Assembly (NCBI GenBank): GCA_951640165.1
Contig: OX621245.1
Location: forward strand, 16,422,330 to 16,486,329
DNA: 64,000 nucleotides
Direction of reading: 5' to 3'
Source of the DNA: Pseudoips prasinana
Taxonomy: Eukaryota > Arthropoda > Insecta > Lepidoptera > Nolidae
Positions 19,264 through 54,978 of the stretch are shown in pieces (the stretch's first letter is position 1; each line of letters opens with the position of its first letter). Made by a program: the position numbers and the translations under genes. The notes under the pieces were generated by a model that worked only from the letters and a program-made list of their open reading frames with translations, was not told the origin of the DNA and did not search any database.

Positions 19264-19803
19264 TTAAATTATTGTTACTAAAAAAATAGATAGGGCTTGG
19301 TAGTAGAATGGTGAATTTAAAGTTTTATTTAATAGTGGTTGGCAAATATTTAGTAGTGGTTCACCCTTAAACTTAAGGTAAAAAAAAAATATTCGCCAGA
19401 TATTCATACAAAATTTTATGCGAATCGGGCCAGCCGTTTCGGAGATGTTTGGTCGCAAACACCGTGACATGATAATTCCACATTTTTGATGTAATCTATA
19501 AAAGTATTCTAAAATATCTTCCTCAAATTTCTGTCTTGTCATATAAAATTGTTCTACATAGTCGATAGTCCCTGAAAATTCCTCCAGAAAAGCCTTTTCA
19601 ATGTCGGCAAATTCTGTTGCCGTATCTACTATTACATTGTAGAACGATAGTGCTGCTCCTTGCAGAAAAGACGGGATGATCGCTACTTTTTCTTCATCTG
19701 AAAATCTTTTTACGATAGAAAATCTTTTAAATTGTTTGAAAAACTCCTTCGCATCTTGTTTCAAACCATTAAATAATTGTAAATTCACGCTTGTCGATTC
19801 CAT
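19264..19803 (-). CDS. Gag-like protein of the LTR element
   Basis: A 179-residue ORF starts 97 bases after the 5' LTR. Residues 1-110 look like a retrotransposon Gag/capsid region: KEFFKQFKRFS, EEKVAIIPSFLQGAALSFY, an acidic helix and FEEDILEYFYRLHQKCG. The C-terminal third is of different character and may come from a repeat that inserted near 19360-19500 and closed the frame. There is no CCHC zinc knuckle and no pol. It is shorter than a normal Gag, so it may be inactive. Confidence 0.7.
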   Translation of the reverse strand: MESTSVNLQLFNGLKQDAKEFFKQFKRFSIVKRFSDEEKVAIIPSFLQGAALSFYNVIVDTATEFADIEKAFLEEFSGTIDYVEQFYMTRQKFEEDILEYFYRLHQKCGIIMSRCLRPNISETAGPIRIKFCMNIWRIFFFYLKFKGEPLLNICQPLLNKTLNSPFYYQALSIFLVTII

Positions 19804-19886
19804 ATTTTCTTACTTTTCTCTAGATTTCTTGTAAATCTTGTTAAGTCTCCCCTTTGAAAACTTCAAAATCTTTTCAAATAACCAAA

Positions 19887-19900
19887 GGCGCCTACCACCA
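19887..19900 (-). other. Primer-binding-site candidate
   Basis: On the minus strand TGGTGGTAGGCGCC begins directly after the 5' LTR. TGG at the start would pair with a tRNA CCA end. I could not identify the tRNA. Confidence 0.55.
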
Positions 19901-20214
19901 TGTAAGCACACTCGCAGCTGCAAGAGGTATTTCTATACGGGATCTAGGGAGATCTTCTCAATGATAACACATGTATTCACAAACAATCACTGATTTTATT
20001 GAAATAAAATTAGATTCACAATGTTTACTTTAGCACACCATTTTTATAACTCCTGACAAACATCAATCAAACGTAACCCCATACTTTTTATTTGATTCGA
20101 ATTCGATTCTCATTTTAAAAGCTATGTTTAGTTATTTTAATAAAATGACCAGAGCTACTAGCTATCTTGATAAAAGAGGTTTTATTCTATAGGAGGGCAG
20201 GTAATATCATTACA
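19901..20214 (-). repeat. 5' LTR (minus orientation)
   Basis: 314 bp, matching the LTR at 17591-17904 except for one base. It provides the promoter for the minus-strand transcript. Confidence 0.88.
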
Positions 20215-20227
20215 ATACCTAATGTCA

Positions 20228-20440
20228 TTTAAACATTTTGCTGATTGGCAAATGCTTGCTTTTCAAGCCGGAGGTCGTGGGTTCGATTCCGACTCAGGGC
20301 AGATATTTGTCTGCATGGACATGTCTGTTTGTCCTGTAAGTCTGAGTGTAATTATCTATATAAGTAGGTATGTATGTTTCCATAGTACAAGCTCTGCTTA
20401 GTTTGGGATCAGATGGCCGTGTGTAAATATAACGATACTG
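20228..20440 (+). mobile_element. tRNA-derived SINE, family A
   Basis: Head: TTGGCAAATGCTTGCTTTTC, then B box GGTTCGATTCC. Body: AGATATTTGTCTGCATGGAC, TGTAATTATCTATATAAGTA. End: CATAGTACAAGCTCTGCTTA, GGGATCAGATGGCCGTGTGT. Other copies are at 23312, 35205, 39190, 53735 and 58690. Confidence 0.75.
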
Positions 20441-21227
20441 ACGCTGGGATTAGGCATAAAATTATAATTTCAAAGTTCACGATAGATTGTTGCATGCAAT
20501 CTGGAGTCTGACGAAGGTCGGCAGAGGGTTGGTCGAGTTTACCACAAGATATTGCACGAACCTGCAAAATTACACTATTAAACCGAATACATAGCGCCTT
20601 TACAAGGGTCGGGTGGCGATTGTGAAACTTTACTATCGATCAATTTAGAATAAATATCGATTATTCTTTAAGTGATGGAATTCTAATCTGAAATTATTGT
20701 AAAATAAAATTACAGCCAATACGAAAAACAATATAATTTCCTATAGACACATGATAATTATACCTGCGATTTGAGGAAAGAGATATCTACAATGTTTTTA
20801 AAATATCCAACAAGTGCTAATAAGCATAATTACCGATAGCGGTTACCACTGAATACCTTGGAATACCGGGAGCCATGCTCACACATTATCCCTGATAAGC
20901 CAGGGACAGATCATGAAGGTTATGAACACTTGTATTTCTGCCGTATGTGTTTTGCGCTGTGTGGAGACGGCGATGAATATCACTGCCCCCTCGCATGCAG
21001 TGGGGGGGGCGTTGAAGGAATATCTACCAGAGAACAGGCAGCAACGTTTCTCTCCGTGCTATGATCTTCATACTGCGGTCGCCATCCCGTCTGCCAAGCG
21101 CGGCTATTATTGCATATCTATACCCCCATAGGTATAATGGACGCAGTTTCAATGTGCAGATTGGCGAGGCCTTGGTCCAACTGTGGGCGTCAATTGGCTG
21201 ACTTGATGATGCATATTTGTAAGGTAC
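20441..21227. other. No gene seen
   Basis: Overlapping 68- and 72-codon frames around 20858-21131 are Cys-rich but end abruptly and show no domain. They overlap a GC-rich block that grades into an RTE tail fragment (about 21160-21215, with CTGTGGGCGTC and TTGGCTGA). They are best read as repeat-derived. Confidence 0.4.
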
Positions 21228-21230
21228 TTA

Positions 21231-21470
21231 GGCTGAGATCTATAGAGCGTACTTAGACTTTGCTCAAACTTTACTTACGTAAAACTTTGCTAAGTGTATG
21301 CTAAGCTTATACTTTGATTTGGTATTTATAGACTTTTTGAAGTTAAGATTATGCTTAGCATAAGCTAAGACAGACAAAGTCAAAACACCAATTGTAATTT
21401 CGTTACATGCATTAACTTTTGTCTAAGTAAAGTCTGAGCAAAGTCAAAGTACGCTCTATAGATCTCAGCC
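21231..21470. mobile_element. PIF/Harbinger-type MITE, 240 bp
   Basis: The inverted ends GGCTGAGATCTATAGAGCGT match perfectly and extend imperfectly to about 50 bp (ACTTTGCTCA, TTTACTTA). TTA flanks both sides (21228-21230 and 21471-21473), the 3-bp duplication typical of PIF/Harbinger elements. No coding. Confidence 0.78.
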
Positions 21471-21998
21471 TTAGACACTCACATTAGCCTGCTCTTTTTC
21501 TCCTACTCTCTGTAAAGGCGGTCTGTTGAGTATTAAACGTGGTACATAAGCTGCTTTCTATAATGTTAAGCTCGTCTCAAATACCTTGACAACTGACTTT
21601 TTGCTATTGTACGTCAATGCCATGTGTTTTGGTGTATTCCTCATATTGTTCCACTAATAAATATTAAAGACTAGTTATTACTTTAAAAATAATCTAGGTC
21701 TTTTTAACGATACGACCTATTACCGAATCAACAAAAAAGTACTATCATTTTATTTTTACAACTTGTATACATAGTTTTTAATATATCATAGCTTTAGTTG
21801 AGTGGCTTTCTGCCATTAATATTGTTCGTGCATCTATACTTGTCATTTTACTTTCTCAGTACAACTCTTACATTAATTATATATTCATAGTTAATTTATG
21901 ATAAATTTGCAGAATAAAGAACAGTGTATAACAAACAAGTAAATATTAGCTTGGTACTACTCGTACCTACGCCACTTACTCGGGATCTAATTTTCAAT

Positions 21999-22044
21999 TT
22001 GCCGAAGGCTTCAGTCAAGGTCCCTTGACTGAAGCCTTCGGCAA
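21999..22044. repeat. Perfect hairpin, 22-bp arms, 2-base loop
   Basis: TTGCCGAAGGCTTCAGTCAA opens the left arm (21999-22020). The right arm (22023-22044) is its exact complement, with only TC between. Confidence 0.87.
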
Positions 22045-22239
22045 TTGTCAGTTTGTAATCTCTTCGTGTAAAACGGTCGCACCACATTAGGGATTTGAAA
22101 TTTACACTTGGTTGATTGTAGTTCTTGATACCGTAAACTTTGTAACTTAGTTAATGTTGGACGATTAAGAAAGTACCTTTCTGATATTATGACTCGAAGA
22201 CAGGAAGGCAAATATGTATAATAGGGAAGGTGTTATGGA

Positions 22240-22625
22240 GCTGTTCTTTGGCGCCTTCTTGTGGCTACTCCAGTCAGATATATAAATCCATCAATGGTCT
22301 ACTCCCTTCGGAGCTGCGGTGACAGTATGAGAAGTGTTCTCTACTGCCACCACGTGTAAGCAGCTCCGGGAAGACAGCGAACTGTTTGTGGCGCAGTCGC
22401 TGTGCCGGACTGGCAGGAGTCGGCAAATGGGGGGGCAACTCAGAGTCCTCCCAGGGTGCTTGTCCTTGTGCTCAAAAGGGGGGCACCGGAGCTGCATACC
22501 CGCGTTCCCGGGGCTCCTCCCATCAGGTGCCATGAGAAGTCTACGGCAGGTACATAGGTTTAGTCAGTGCGAGTCCGACATACCCACCCGCAGACCTTTT
22601 GCGGGTGGCATGCGTAGGTATTAGT
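22240..22625. repeat. GC-rich probable repeat block
   Basis: This stretch is far more GC-rich than its surroundings. It holds a 96-codon frame on + (22334-22624) and an 80-codon frame on - with no domains. The GC jump and lack of splice logic suggest a transposon or repeat fragment, not a gene. Confidence 0.35.
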
Positions 22626-22695
22626 TAGTGACGCTGGTGTCAACAGGTTAGTACAGACGAGGCAACGTTGCATTACAGTTTGTACATGACAATGT

Positions 22696-22829
22696 ACAGA
22701 CGCCAGCACATTAAGCTACCTAATCTGTCAAATTGCCCCAATTGAAAGTAAACCTTATGCTCATGTGATAAAGTTGAAAATCAATAAAAGAATTTGTCAT
22801 ATTGGGGTAGATGGATGTGCTGGCGTCTG
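22696..22829. mobile_element. MITE, GACGCCAGC family, copy B
   Basis: The ends CAGACGCCAGCACATYAAGC are inverted, TA flanks both sides (22694-22695 and 22830-22831), and the body matches the copies at 14532 and 57038. Confidence 0.78.
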
Positions 22830-23311
22830 TACTTTACCACAACAGCAATAGCAGTAAAGGTGATTAGCAACAATCCCAATGCCAATATTTTTCATTAAAA
22901 ACCTATATAGAACCTATACCTATATTTTTTAGTAATTCGATTAATTACGAAACAATAAGAGAGATATTATTAAACACATTCTTTATATTGATGATCGAGA
23001 CATAGTAATAAAAATCACTTTTACCTGCTGCTTCTACCAACGCATTCCGGGACGACTAATGCAGTAGCACCAAAAACATCCCGTAAACTTACCTTATTAG
23101 CAATTGTTTACCAACACAAATTAGCCTCGAATTCCACACTTTGTACTAAAGTGGGAAGTAAGATAGTACCGCAAATCTGTCGTCTATTCCCTGACCAAAT
23201 TAAAAGGTGCAATTCATGCAGAATATCTTCCGGTATACGGATTAATTCAGATGGCTTATAATAAGGACCGGTTGGTAAATTCTTGCCTTTCACGCTGCCG
23301 GTCATGTTCTA

Positions 23312-23500
23312 TTCCCACCCATATATTTGTGTGCATAAATATGTCTGTTTTGTCCTAATTCTGGGTGTTATTATCTGTATAAGTATGTATTTACAAAACG
23401 AAAGTTGTATACATATGTAGTATATCAGTTACCTAGTTTCCATAGTACAAGCTATGCTTAGTTTGGGATCAGATGGCTGTGTGTGAATAATGTCCTAGGA
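23312..23500 (+). mobile_element. SINE family A, headless copy
   Basis: Body and tail of family A (ATTTGTGTGCATAAATATG, TTATCTGTATAAGTATGTAT, CATAGTACAAGCTATGCTTA, GGGATCAGATGGCTGTGTGT) without the tRNA-like head, as expected for 5' truncation. Confidence 0.68.
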
Positions 23501-23795
23501 TATTATTATACTTACTGCTAAATTCTCGAAGTACTGAAAAAATGTTTTTCTAATACACTCTTCAATAAACTCTTCCACTTATTACAGATGTTCTGTATGT
23601 AAGCCGTTACCATAAATGCTCCTTCACAGATACGAATAATAAACAGGGTAGGAGGTATGTAAACCTAATTTTTTTAATGGAATACCTACTATTGTACATT
23701 TTGTATTTCACAATTAGTTTGAATAATTAAAATAATCAAGTACAGCAATGTATGTAGGTACTACCTACCTACTAATATAATAATCAATATAAATA

Positions 23796-24022
23796 ACCAA
23801 TCTGTCAATTTTTTTTTATAGATTTTTAGAAAATTTCCTCAATTGAAAGTGAACTTTATTCATAGAGCTACCCCAATCTGTCAATTTATTTTTAATAGAT
23901 TTTAACTTTATCCTCTCATATGTTTAGGGGATAAAGTTGAAAATCACTTTCAATTGAGGAAATTTTCTAAAAATCTTTAAAGAAAATTACAGATTGGGGT
24001 AGCTCTATGTGCTGGCGTCTGT
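23796..24022. mobile_element. MITE, GACGCCAGC family, rearranged copy C
   Basis: The block AATCTGTCAATTT occurs twice in direct orientation (near 23799 and 23876) and once inverted (near 23990). Only the right end keeps GCTGGCGTCTGTA. It looks like one MITE that duplicated part of its arm or took a second insertion. Confidence 0.6.
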
Positions 24023-24374
24023 ACCTAACTTATTCAAAAGACAAAAGTTCGCAACCAGACACTGAATACTTATCTAAAGTGTTAAGTGAATTGGGCTATA
24101 TTCTTTAGTTTGAACAAATAGACTACCTATCTAAGTTCTTGGATTTTTTAAATAAGTAATTAAAAATCGTTAGTAATTACGTTAATACTGAATTAAAATA
24201 TGGTGGTAGGTACGTAACTTCCGGCATATTAATTTTAATTCTATAATGAAAGTGAATTTGATTGATGTGCTGTGTGTTCATTAATAGGGGCCCTTTTATA
24301 GGTCAAGGACATCTTGTATTAAAAAATGTAGTACTTGATTATACTTATATTTACTTACATAGTGAATACATAGA

Positions 24375-24417
24375 GCAACACGGCCCACCGGCAGGGTCTG
24401 CAGGTGGCCCGTGTTGC
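24375..24417. repeat. Small GC-rich hairpin
   Basis: 15-bp arms GCAACACGGCCCACC pair with one mismatch around a 13-base loop. No element is recognised. Confidence 0.5.
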
Positions 24418-24422
24418 TTTAT

Positions 24423-27400
24423 GAGTGAATAGGACTATACGACTTTAGAAGCTAGTGAACTTTAACATAGTCAAAGAGCTCTGCTACAACAGATCAGTAA
24501 CGGTCGAGGTAGCAAGATACCATCTAGTCATCAAGCCCCAAACAACAATAAAAAATAACAATAGGACTGCAGACTTATTATGATTCAGTTTTCATTACAA
24601 TATCATCCCTACTCAACAATCACTTCATAATCCGCATAGTCTTAACGGTAAACAGATAATCATATCTCAAAGTACGAATTAATTTAGACGCCTGAGCGCA
24701 TACCTTGAGCTCTCGGCTTCTACTCTCAAAACTTATAATTGAATTTCCAATCCTTAATTGAATAGTAACAGTCGAACAGTCGAAGTCCAGATGAATGAGG
24801 TCCTTGACGAAGGATGATAACGGTTAAGTAGCTATCTGTAGGTATATAAGCATTTCGTTAATTATTCTTAGTTGTTTGCTGATTCTTTTAATACTTCGCA
24901 GTATTTAATTACAATAATTGGCTTATTGGACGATTCGCACGAATTGAACTCGCACGAAACGTGCAGTTCGACTCATTTAAATAATATTATTTTTTCTGTA
25001 GGCGTTTCGCACAAAGTTAATTTATTGGTGTGCGAATCGACCAATTGTTTTTTTATGAAATGCAGCAAAGATAAAGTACATACACTTGAGTACAGAAGTA
25101 ACAAGGGTAAAATATGTTTTAATACGGAAGAAATACAAAGTAATCAAAAATATCGTAATTAAAATGAAAACTAAGTACCTAAGTACTTAACATCCTCTAA
25201 ACTCACTATTTGATAAAAATGTGAAAATATCGATCACAAAGTAATAGATAAGTGTCACTAATAGCAAGTAAAAAATAAAAAGTACAGAAAAAAAAGAACA
25301 AATAATATTATTTAAAGGTGCCCAGTAAGTCTAATAATTTAACGGATTGATTGTTTACTTTAATTTAATAATAGCTTCCGGATACAAAAAAACAGTCAAG
25401 TGCAGTTAAGACTTGCGCAGAGAGAACCTCATCCTAACGCCATGCAGTGCCTTATTGTTATTGCACATAGCTACTTTTTACGAATGCACTTACTGAATGT
25501 GTATTGTTGGGATCCGTTGCTAACGTTTTTCAATAATACTTTAGTATTCACCTCAATTGTTGGGTGGCCTCCAACACGAATGATTGCGCATTATAAGACC
25601 TAAATTAAATAATATGTCACTATGTTATTCAAAATCATCACTGTCACATCTATACTAGGACACGGTGTAACAAGAGACAGTTATTTGATTTCCCTTTCTT
25701 ATAGAACTTACCAAAGTATTGTTTTTTATAGTAGTTTCTAAGAGGAGTTTACGTTTTCGAGAATGTTAAGCACGTAGAAAAGGTCCGAGTTACCGTTTGG
25801 GGACAAATGAACATCTGCCTGCTACGACTATTATTATTATACTTAGCCCTGGAAGGTTCAGCTGTTGCTTCTACCTCATTTTATTCTTTAAGTTGTGCTA
25901 CATATTTTATCACGTGTACCTAGACGTATTGAAAATTGTGGATATTAGGTATTTTAGTTTAATAAATTAATCTGTGTTTTTATGCTGGAATTTTCATTTA
26001 GTATTAAACGACTTTGAAAAGCGTGAATCGTAAGTGATTGTTTTACAGGTATGTAAAAAACATTTTGGGGATATTAAAGTTCGAACTGTGGAAGCTAGAG
26101 GAGTGAAAACCTTGCTAGAACGAGCAAAATACAGAAACGTTGGGGACGATGAATTATTTTTTGGATAACTCCCCAACATCTCCCAAAAATAAAATTGCGT
26201 CCTCTAAAAAATGTACCTAACCTTTCAATGGACTATTTAGCCAAACTTTGTTACTAGCACTTAAAAACAAGTTTGGGTAAACTTTTGTTTTTAAAAATAA
26301 TAATCCATTTTGCAGTTTCCGACATTTTACTTGTTTTTTGCGGGATTTGGATTAAAAGGTTATCAGGCAAATTAAATTAACTCCTTGTTATTTTTATTAC
26401 TTAGAATAATTAATATTTGACGCATAATCCTGCCTTATTATGAACTGAAAACTGCGAAAAAAATTTAGAAATCCGAAATCACTGCAACAAGGTATGTAGC
26501 GTATGTAAGCCCAACGCCTATCCGCCGCTCCGCATATCCATACTTCCGTAGAAAACGGAGACCCAGCTGAAGTCTGGCAGTTCATGAAATCATTAGGTGT
26601 AGTTAAGTGACGACAAAAAACAATCAGATTTGAACTTAGATTTACTAGACCAATATTTCTATGCTTCGTGCAATATTCAAAGGGCAACTAAAACTATTAC
26701 CTACTTTAAATGATATTTTATCTCGAAAGGTAAAATATAATTTAAAGTAATAGTAGTTAGTAGTGTTCCTGATTACACCTAATTTGTCTTTGGTCATTTT
26801 ACTGATTGTGATGTTAAGAGAAGCATAATATCTCGTCCAATGCAAGACAGTCACTGTCTCAGAGTAAAATGATCCTACCCATCTTAGACGAGATAGTCCT
26901 ACGTATTTTTGAATAATTCCATAACCTTTTAACTTTACCGGCTACTTAAACTTGATGTACTTACTGAGTATAAATATCACGACAGACGCTTTCTTCCCGA
27001 TTAACATCGGAAAGCGTTTTGCATTCCAGACTTTATTATTTATGAAGTAGCATATATTGCAGTGTCTTTAATATAAACTATTGATATCTCTATTGATTTA
27101 ATAATTGAGCAATAAATTAATAGCAACCAAAATAGTACCCACCAGTACTTCGAAATAGTCAATAAATAACCTTATGAGATGCTTACCATTTCATCACAAG
27201 TATCTACGATGGCAGTTTAATTAGGAATAGAATCCATATCCAATTTAATTACGCTTGTAGGCATACAGTTTTACAAAATTTCTGAATTCACTTGTTCTTT
27301 TTTATTCCAACATGGATATTGTACCGAAGATTATTGTTGTCTAAATATAAAAAAATATCTATAAGCATTACAACAATAATTGAATTACTTGAAAAAAAAT

Positions 27401-27781
27401 TTTTCCTCGCCATCACACATCCTTTTATTTCTATAATCACTGATTTCAAGTAGTCTTTCAAAGCTATAGATACTTACTGTAGGTTAAATACTCTTTGGCT
27501 ATACTGTCATCTGTCATCATGCCAGTGTCAAATTGTAATTTAACGTATTGTCATTCATAGTGTTCATAAATACTCGAAAATCCTTGATATTTCTTTATTT
27601 TCTTTAAAATTCATACATTATTCAGGTTATTAAACGTGCTCTACAGATTTCTGATACTTCGATAAAGTCAGTTTCTTTGTCCACGCCAAATTTTCGTCGT
27701 TGTGTACAATGACATCTGTTTGTTTTGATCTAAACTTATTGTAATAATTAACTTTCATTCGTTTATTATTGTGCGGTAAAA
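24423..27781. other. Intergenic region upstream of ATG16
   Basis: Mostly unassigned AT-rich sequence. A 97-codon frame at 24872-25162 begins with TTG, has no upstream ATG and shows no motif, although TATATAAGC at 24843 lies about 30 bases before it. A short protein remnant is described at 26049-26168. Frames at 26397-26687 and 26645-26854 (minus) have no recognisable content. The ATG16 promoter should lie in the last few hundred bases, but no core element is clear. Confidence 0.35.
26049..26168 (+). pseudogene. Short coding remnant, KTLLERAKYRN type
   Basis: After a TTTTACAG acceptor-like sequence a 39-codon frame reads VCKKHFGDIKVRTVEARG, then VKTLLERAKYRNVGDDELFFG and TAA. A TV..RG..TL... 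pattern of this kind occurs near the start of transposon-linked proteins in insects, as far as I recall. An AATAAA follows near 26190. No exon upstream could be joined, so this is either a lone last exon or a fossil. Confidence 0.3.
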
Positions 27782-52633
<24,852 letters not shown>

Positions 52634-52836
52634 TAATGTACCTGTTTTATGTATATTTATATATTGGTTTATGTAAAGATTTCTCGTGAGTACATTTACC
52701 AGCACTACAGGTTGTTTTTTTTCGAAGTAGTTATAAATTCAAATTTAATGTTCAAATGTTCTGTGTGGAATTGTATTTTTTCCACCGGACATTGGCAAAA
52801 AATCAGTAGGAACGCTTTTTGTTAAGTATTTGTTTC

Positions 52837-53100
52837 TTAACATAAAATAACTTTGTATTTAAATCTTATGAGCGTTGATTTAAAGCGCAAAGCTCTTTTG
52901 TCTCTTAAATTTAGCTTTAATAGTTCTTTTAAACTTATTTGTAGACCTTTCTCTGATATCACTGGGAAGTTTGTTAAAGAATCCTTTCCATAGCCCCATA
53001 AAGAGTTACTTATTTTGTGGTGGTGGGTAGTACGTAACACAAGGTTATGCTTATATCTAGTATTTATGTTATAAGCTCCAAGGAAATACACAAGGAATCT
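52837..53100 (-). pseudogene. LINE reverse-transcriptase C-terminal fragment
   Basis: A minus-strand frame reads AYNINTRYKHNLVLRTTHHH, KISNSLWGYGKDSLTNFPV and a Lys-rich tail. The NTRYK..L......H...NS...G...... NxxP pattern is typical of the end of Jockey/CR1-type ORF2. In ATG16 intron 8 (or after exon 8). Confidence 0.6.
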
Positions 53101-53579
53101 CTATTTTTATGCACATGAAGTAGATTTTCATATAATATTGTTGTGAGTAAAGTTAGATAACTCGAGCCTACCCTCGCCTCTGTTGTCCAGCAAAATATTG
53201 CAATTCTCCTAGGCTAATTGCAAAACGTCATGTAAAATAACGGAGTAAATAATTCCCCATTATATTATCTAAACATAAATATAAGCAGGCGTTTTTATTT
53301 TATCTGTAACAAAACCAAATCAAATAGTAATAAAAAAAATTGCGTTTATAAAAACATTAAACGTATGCGCAGGAAACAATAATGTTTACCTTATTTACAG
53401 AAATAAACTTGTAATTATTATACTCGCTGACGCCCACATCTTCCGTGGATTTATACTTTCATTAATGTTTCTTTATTGCATAATGTCCGGCGCCTGCCCA
53501 TCTCTCTAAAGAATTTCCCACATTTTTTTCAGTCTGTCACGATAAAGAAAGTTTAGCGCTCCTTTTAATATTTTGTAGG

Positions 53580-53720
53580 TGTGACGCAGTGGTAAAGCCA
53601 GCTGTCTAGCTACCTCCTTAGCGCCCTTATGATACCCGCGCAACACTAAATCTATTTGTGTGGCCCGTAAATAGTTGTTCTGAGTCTGGGTGTTCTATGT
53701 GTCCGTTAATTGCAGGTTTG
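53580..53720 (+). repeat. SINE family C, partial copy
   Basis: GTGACGCAGTGGTAAAGCCA (A-box-like), ATACCCGCGCAAC, ATCTATTTGTGTGGCCCGTA, AATAGTTGTTCTGAGTCTGG. Confidence 0.55.
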
Positions 53721-53734
53721 TTAAAGCCCCACTT

Positions 53735-53985
53735 TTAAATTGCTGGTTGGTAGATACTTGCCTTTCACGCCGTAGTTCGTGGGTTCGATTCCCAACCACG
53801 AAAGATATTTGTGTGCATATCCGCTTGCCCTGAGTCTGGGTGTAATTGTTTATATAAGTATGTATTTACAAAAAAAAAACTAATATATGTAGTATCTATA
53901 TCAGTTATCAGGTTTCCATAGTACAAGCTCTGCTTAGTTTGACATCGAATGGCCGTGTGTGAATAATGTCCCAGGATATTATTTA
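53735..53985 (+). mobile_element. SINE family A, full copy
   Basis: GCTGGTTGGTAGATACTTGC head, GGTTCGATTCC B box, ATTTGTGTGCATATCC body, CATAGTACAAGCTCTGCTTA and GGCCGTGTGTGAATAATGTC end. It directly follows the family C fragment. Confidence 0.74.
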
Positions 53986-54144
53986 TTATTATTGGTTATA
54001 GGTGCGGGCGATGTCTCTAAAAATGAAACGGAGCACAGATTTAGAGATTCAGATTTTTACTATCGTTTATTTTTTAATATGTCTACTACATGTGGCCGGG
54101 CCGGAGGCTTTGACGCTTCATCAGACAATGTACATATATATTTA

Positions 54145-54370
54145 ATAACTAGCTGTGCCCGCGACTTCATCCGCGTGTTAATTAGTTTATTTCGTTTTTT
54201 TTTCTAAAATAAAAGTAGCCTAAGTTACTCCTTATTACATCAGCTACCTGCCAATAAAAGTCCCGTCAAAATCGGTCCAGCCATTTCAGAGATTAGCCAG
54301 AACAAACAGACAGACAGACAGACAAAAATTGTAAAAAATGTTATTTTGGTGTATGTCCCGTATATATATA
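54145..54370 (+). repeat. Interspersed repeat beginning AGCTGTGCCCGCGACTTCAT
   Basis: AGCTGTGCCCGCGACTTCAT, CCGCGTG, then GGTCCAGCCATTTCAGAGAT, TAGCC, and a CAGACAGACAGACAGACAAA tract. A widely seen moth and butterfly repeat type. An inverted relative of its start is at 61855-61900. Confidence 0.6.
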
Positions 54371-54655
54371 TTCATATTAATGTAGTAAAAACCGGTTATT
54401 TCAATATTACAAACAGACACTCCAATTTTATTTATATGTATAGATTTGTAGTGTTGGATATGGGAATAATTTCCTGAAATAAAATTATTATTATAATAGT
54501 GGTAAACGGGTTCGTAAAGCATCTAGAATATAAGATTAAAAATAATTTAAAGATCGAAATCGCAGATTACTACAGGTCGTCACTTAACAGGAGCACAACA
54601 AACCACGTCCTTTCGATACCAAGGTTTTAATGGTCGAGAGCGCGGTAATCATAAA

Positions 54656-54890
54656 AAACAGGCCAAGTGCAAGACGGGCTCGTGCCCGAAGGGTTCCGTA
54701 TCATCTATAAAAACGAGCAAAAAAATCTCGTTTGTTCTATGGGAGCCCCCTTAAAGTACCCTTTTTAGTATTTGTTGTTATAGCGGCAACAGACATACAT
54801 CATCTGTGAAAACTTCAACTGTCTAACTATCACGGTTCATGATACAGATACAGCCTGGTGACAGACAGTCAGACAGACAGCGAAGTCTTA

Positions 54891-54945
<55 letters not shown>

Positions 54946-54978
54946 CCCGTTTTACCCTTTGGGTACGGAACCCTAAAA
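54656..54978 (+). repeat. GGTTCCGT-end interspersed repeat, copy 3, with (TA)25
   Basis: GGCCAAGTGCAAGACGGGCT opens it and GGGTACGGAACCCTAAAAAC closes it. A pure TA run of about 50 bases (54892-54941) replaces the middle of the CAGACAGACAG end region. Confidence 0.7.

Larger units (their letters stand above)
17591..20214 (-). mobile_element. Young non-autonomous Ty3-like LTR retrotransposon
   Basis: Two direct repeats of 314 bp (17591-17904 and 19901-20214) start TG and end CA on both strands. I find a single difference between them by eye (T versus G near position 247). ATAC borders the element on both sides (17587-17590 and 20215-20218), a 4-bp target duplication. On the minus strand the order is 5' LTR, a TGGTGGTAGGCGCC primer-binding-site candidate directly after it, a gag-like ORF, about 1.3 kb without coding, a GGGGAGGGGGTGA purine tract, and the 3' LTR. 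No protease, reverse transcriptase or integrase is present, so it would depend on proteins from a relative. The inner 2 kb is far too short for a full element. No envelope-like ORF is seen. Confidence 0.88.

Noticed and set aside
17591..20214. Endogenous retrovirus or envelope-bearing element
   Set aside because: No env, integrase or reverse transcriptase is present between the LTRs; only a Gag-like ORF.
22291..22624. Overlapping 80- and 96-codon GC-rich ORFs
   Set aside because: Both strands are open only because of GC richness; there is no domain, splice logic or start context.
26397..26854. Two minus-strand ORFs (96 and 69 codons) and a + frame with DPAEVWQFMKSLG near 26560-26608
   Set aside because: No domain in the minus ORFs. 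The + frame faintly resembles a LINE linker (DP..W..LK.LG) but is too short to support.
54565..54620. Candidate ATG16 exon 9 (a frame reading RHLTGAQQTTS after ACTACAG)
   Set aside because: It starts like the expected HTLTG but then diverges completely from a WD40 repeat and has no donor with a compatible frame.
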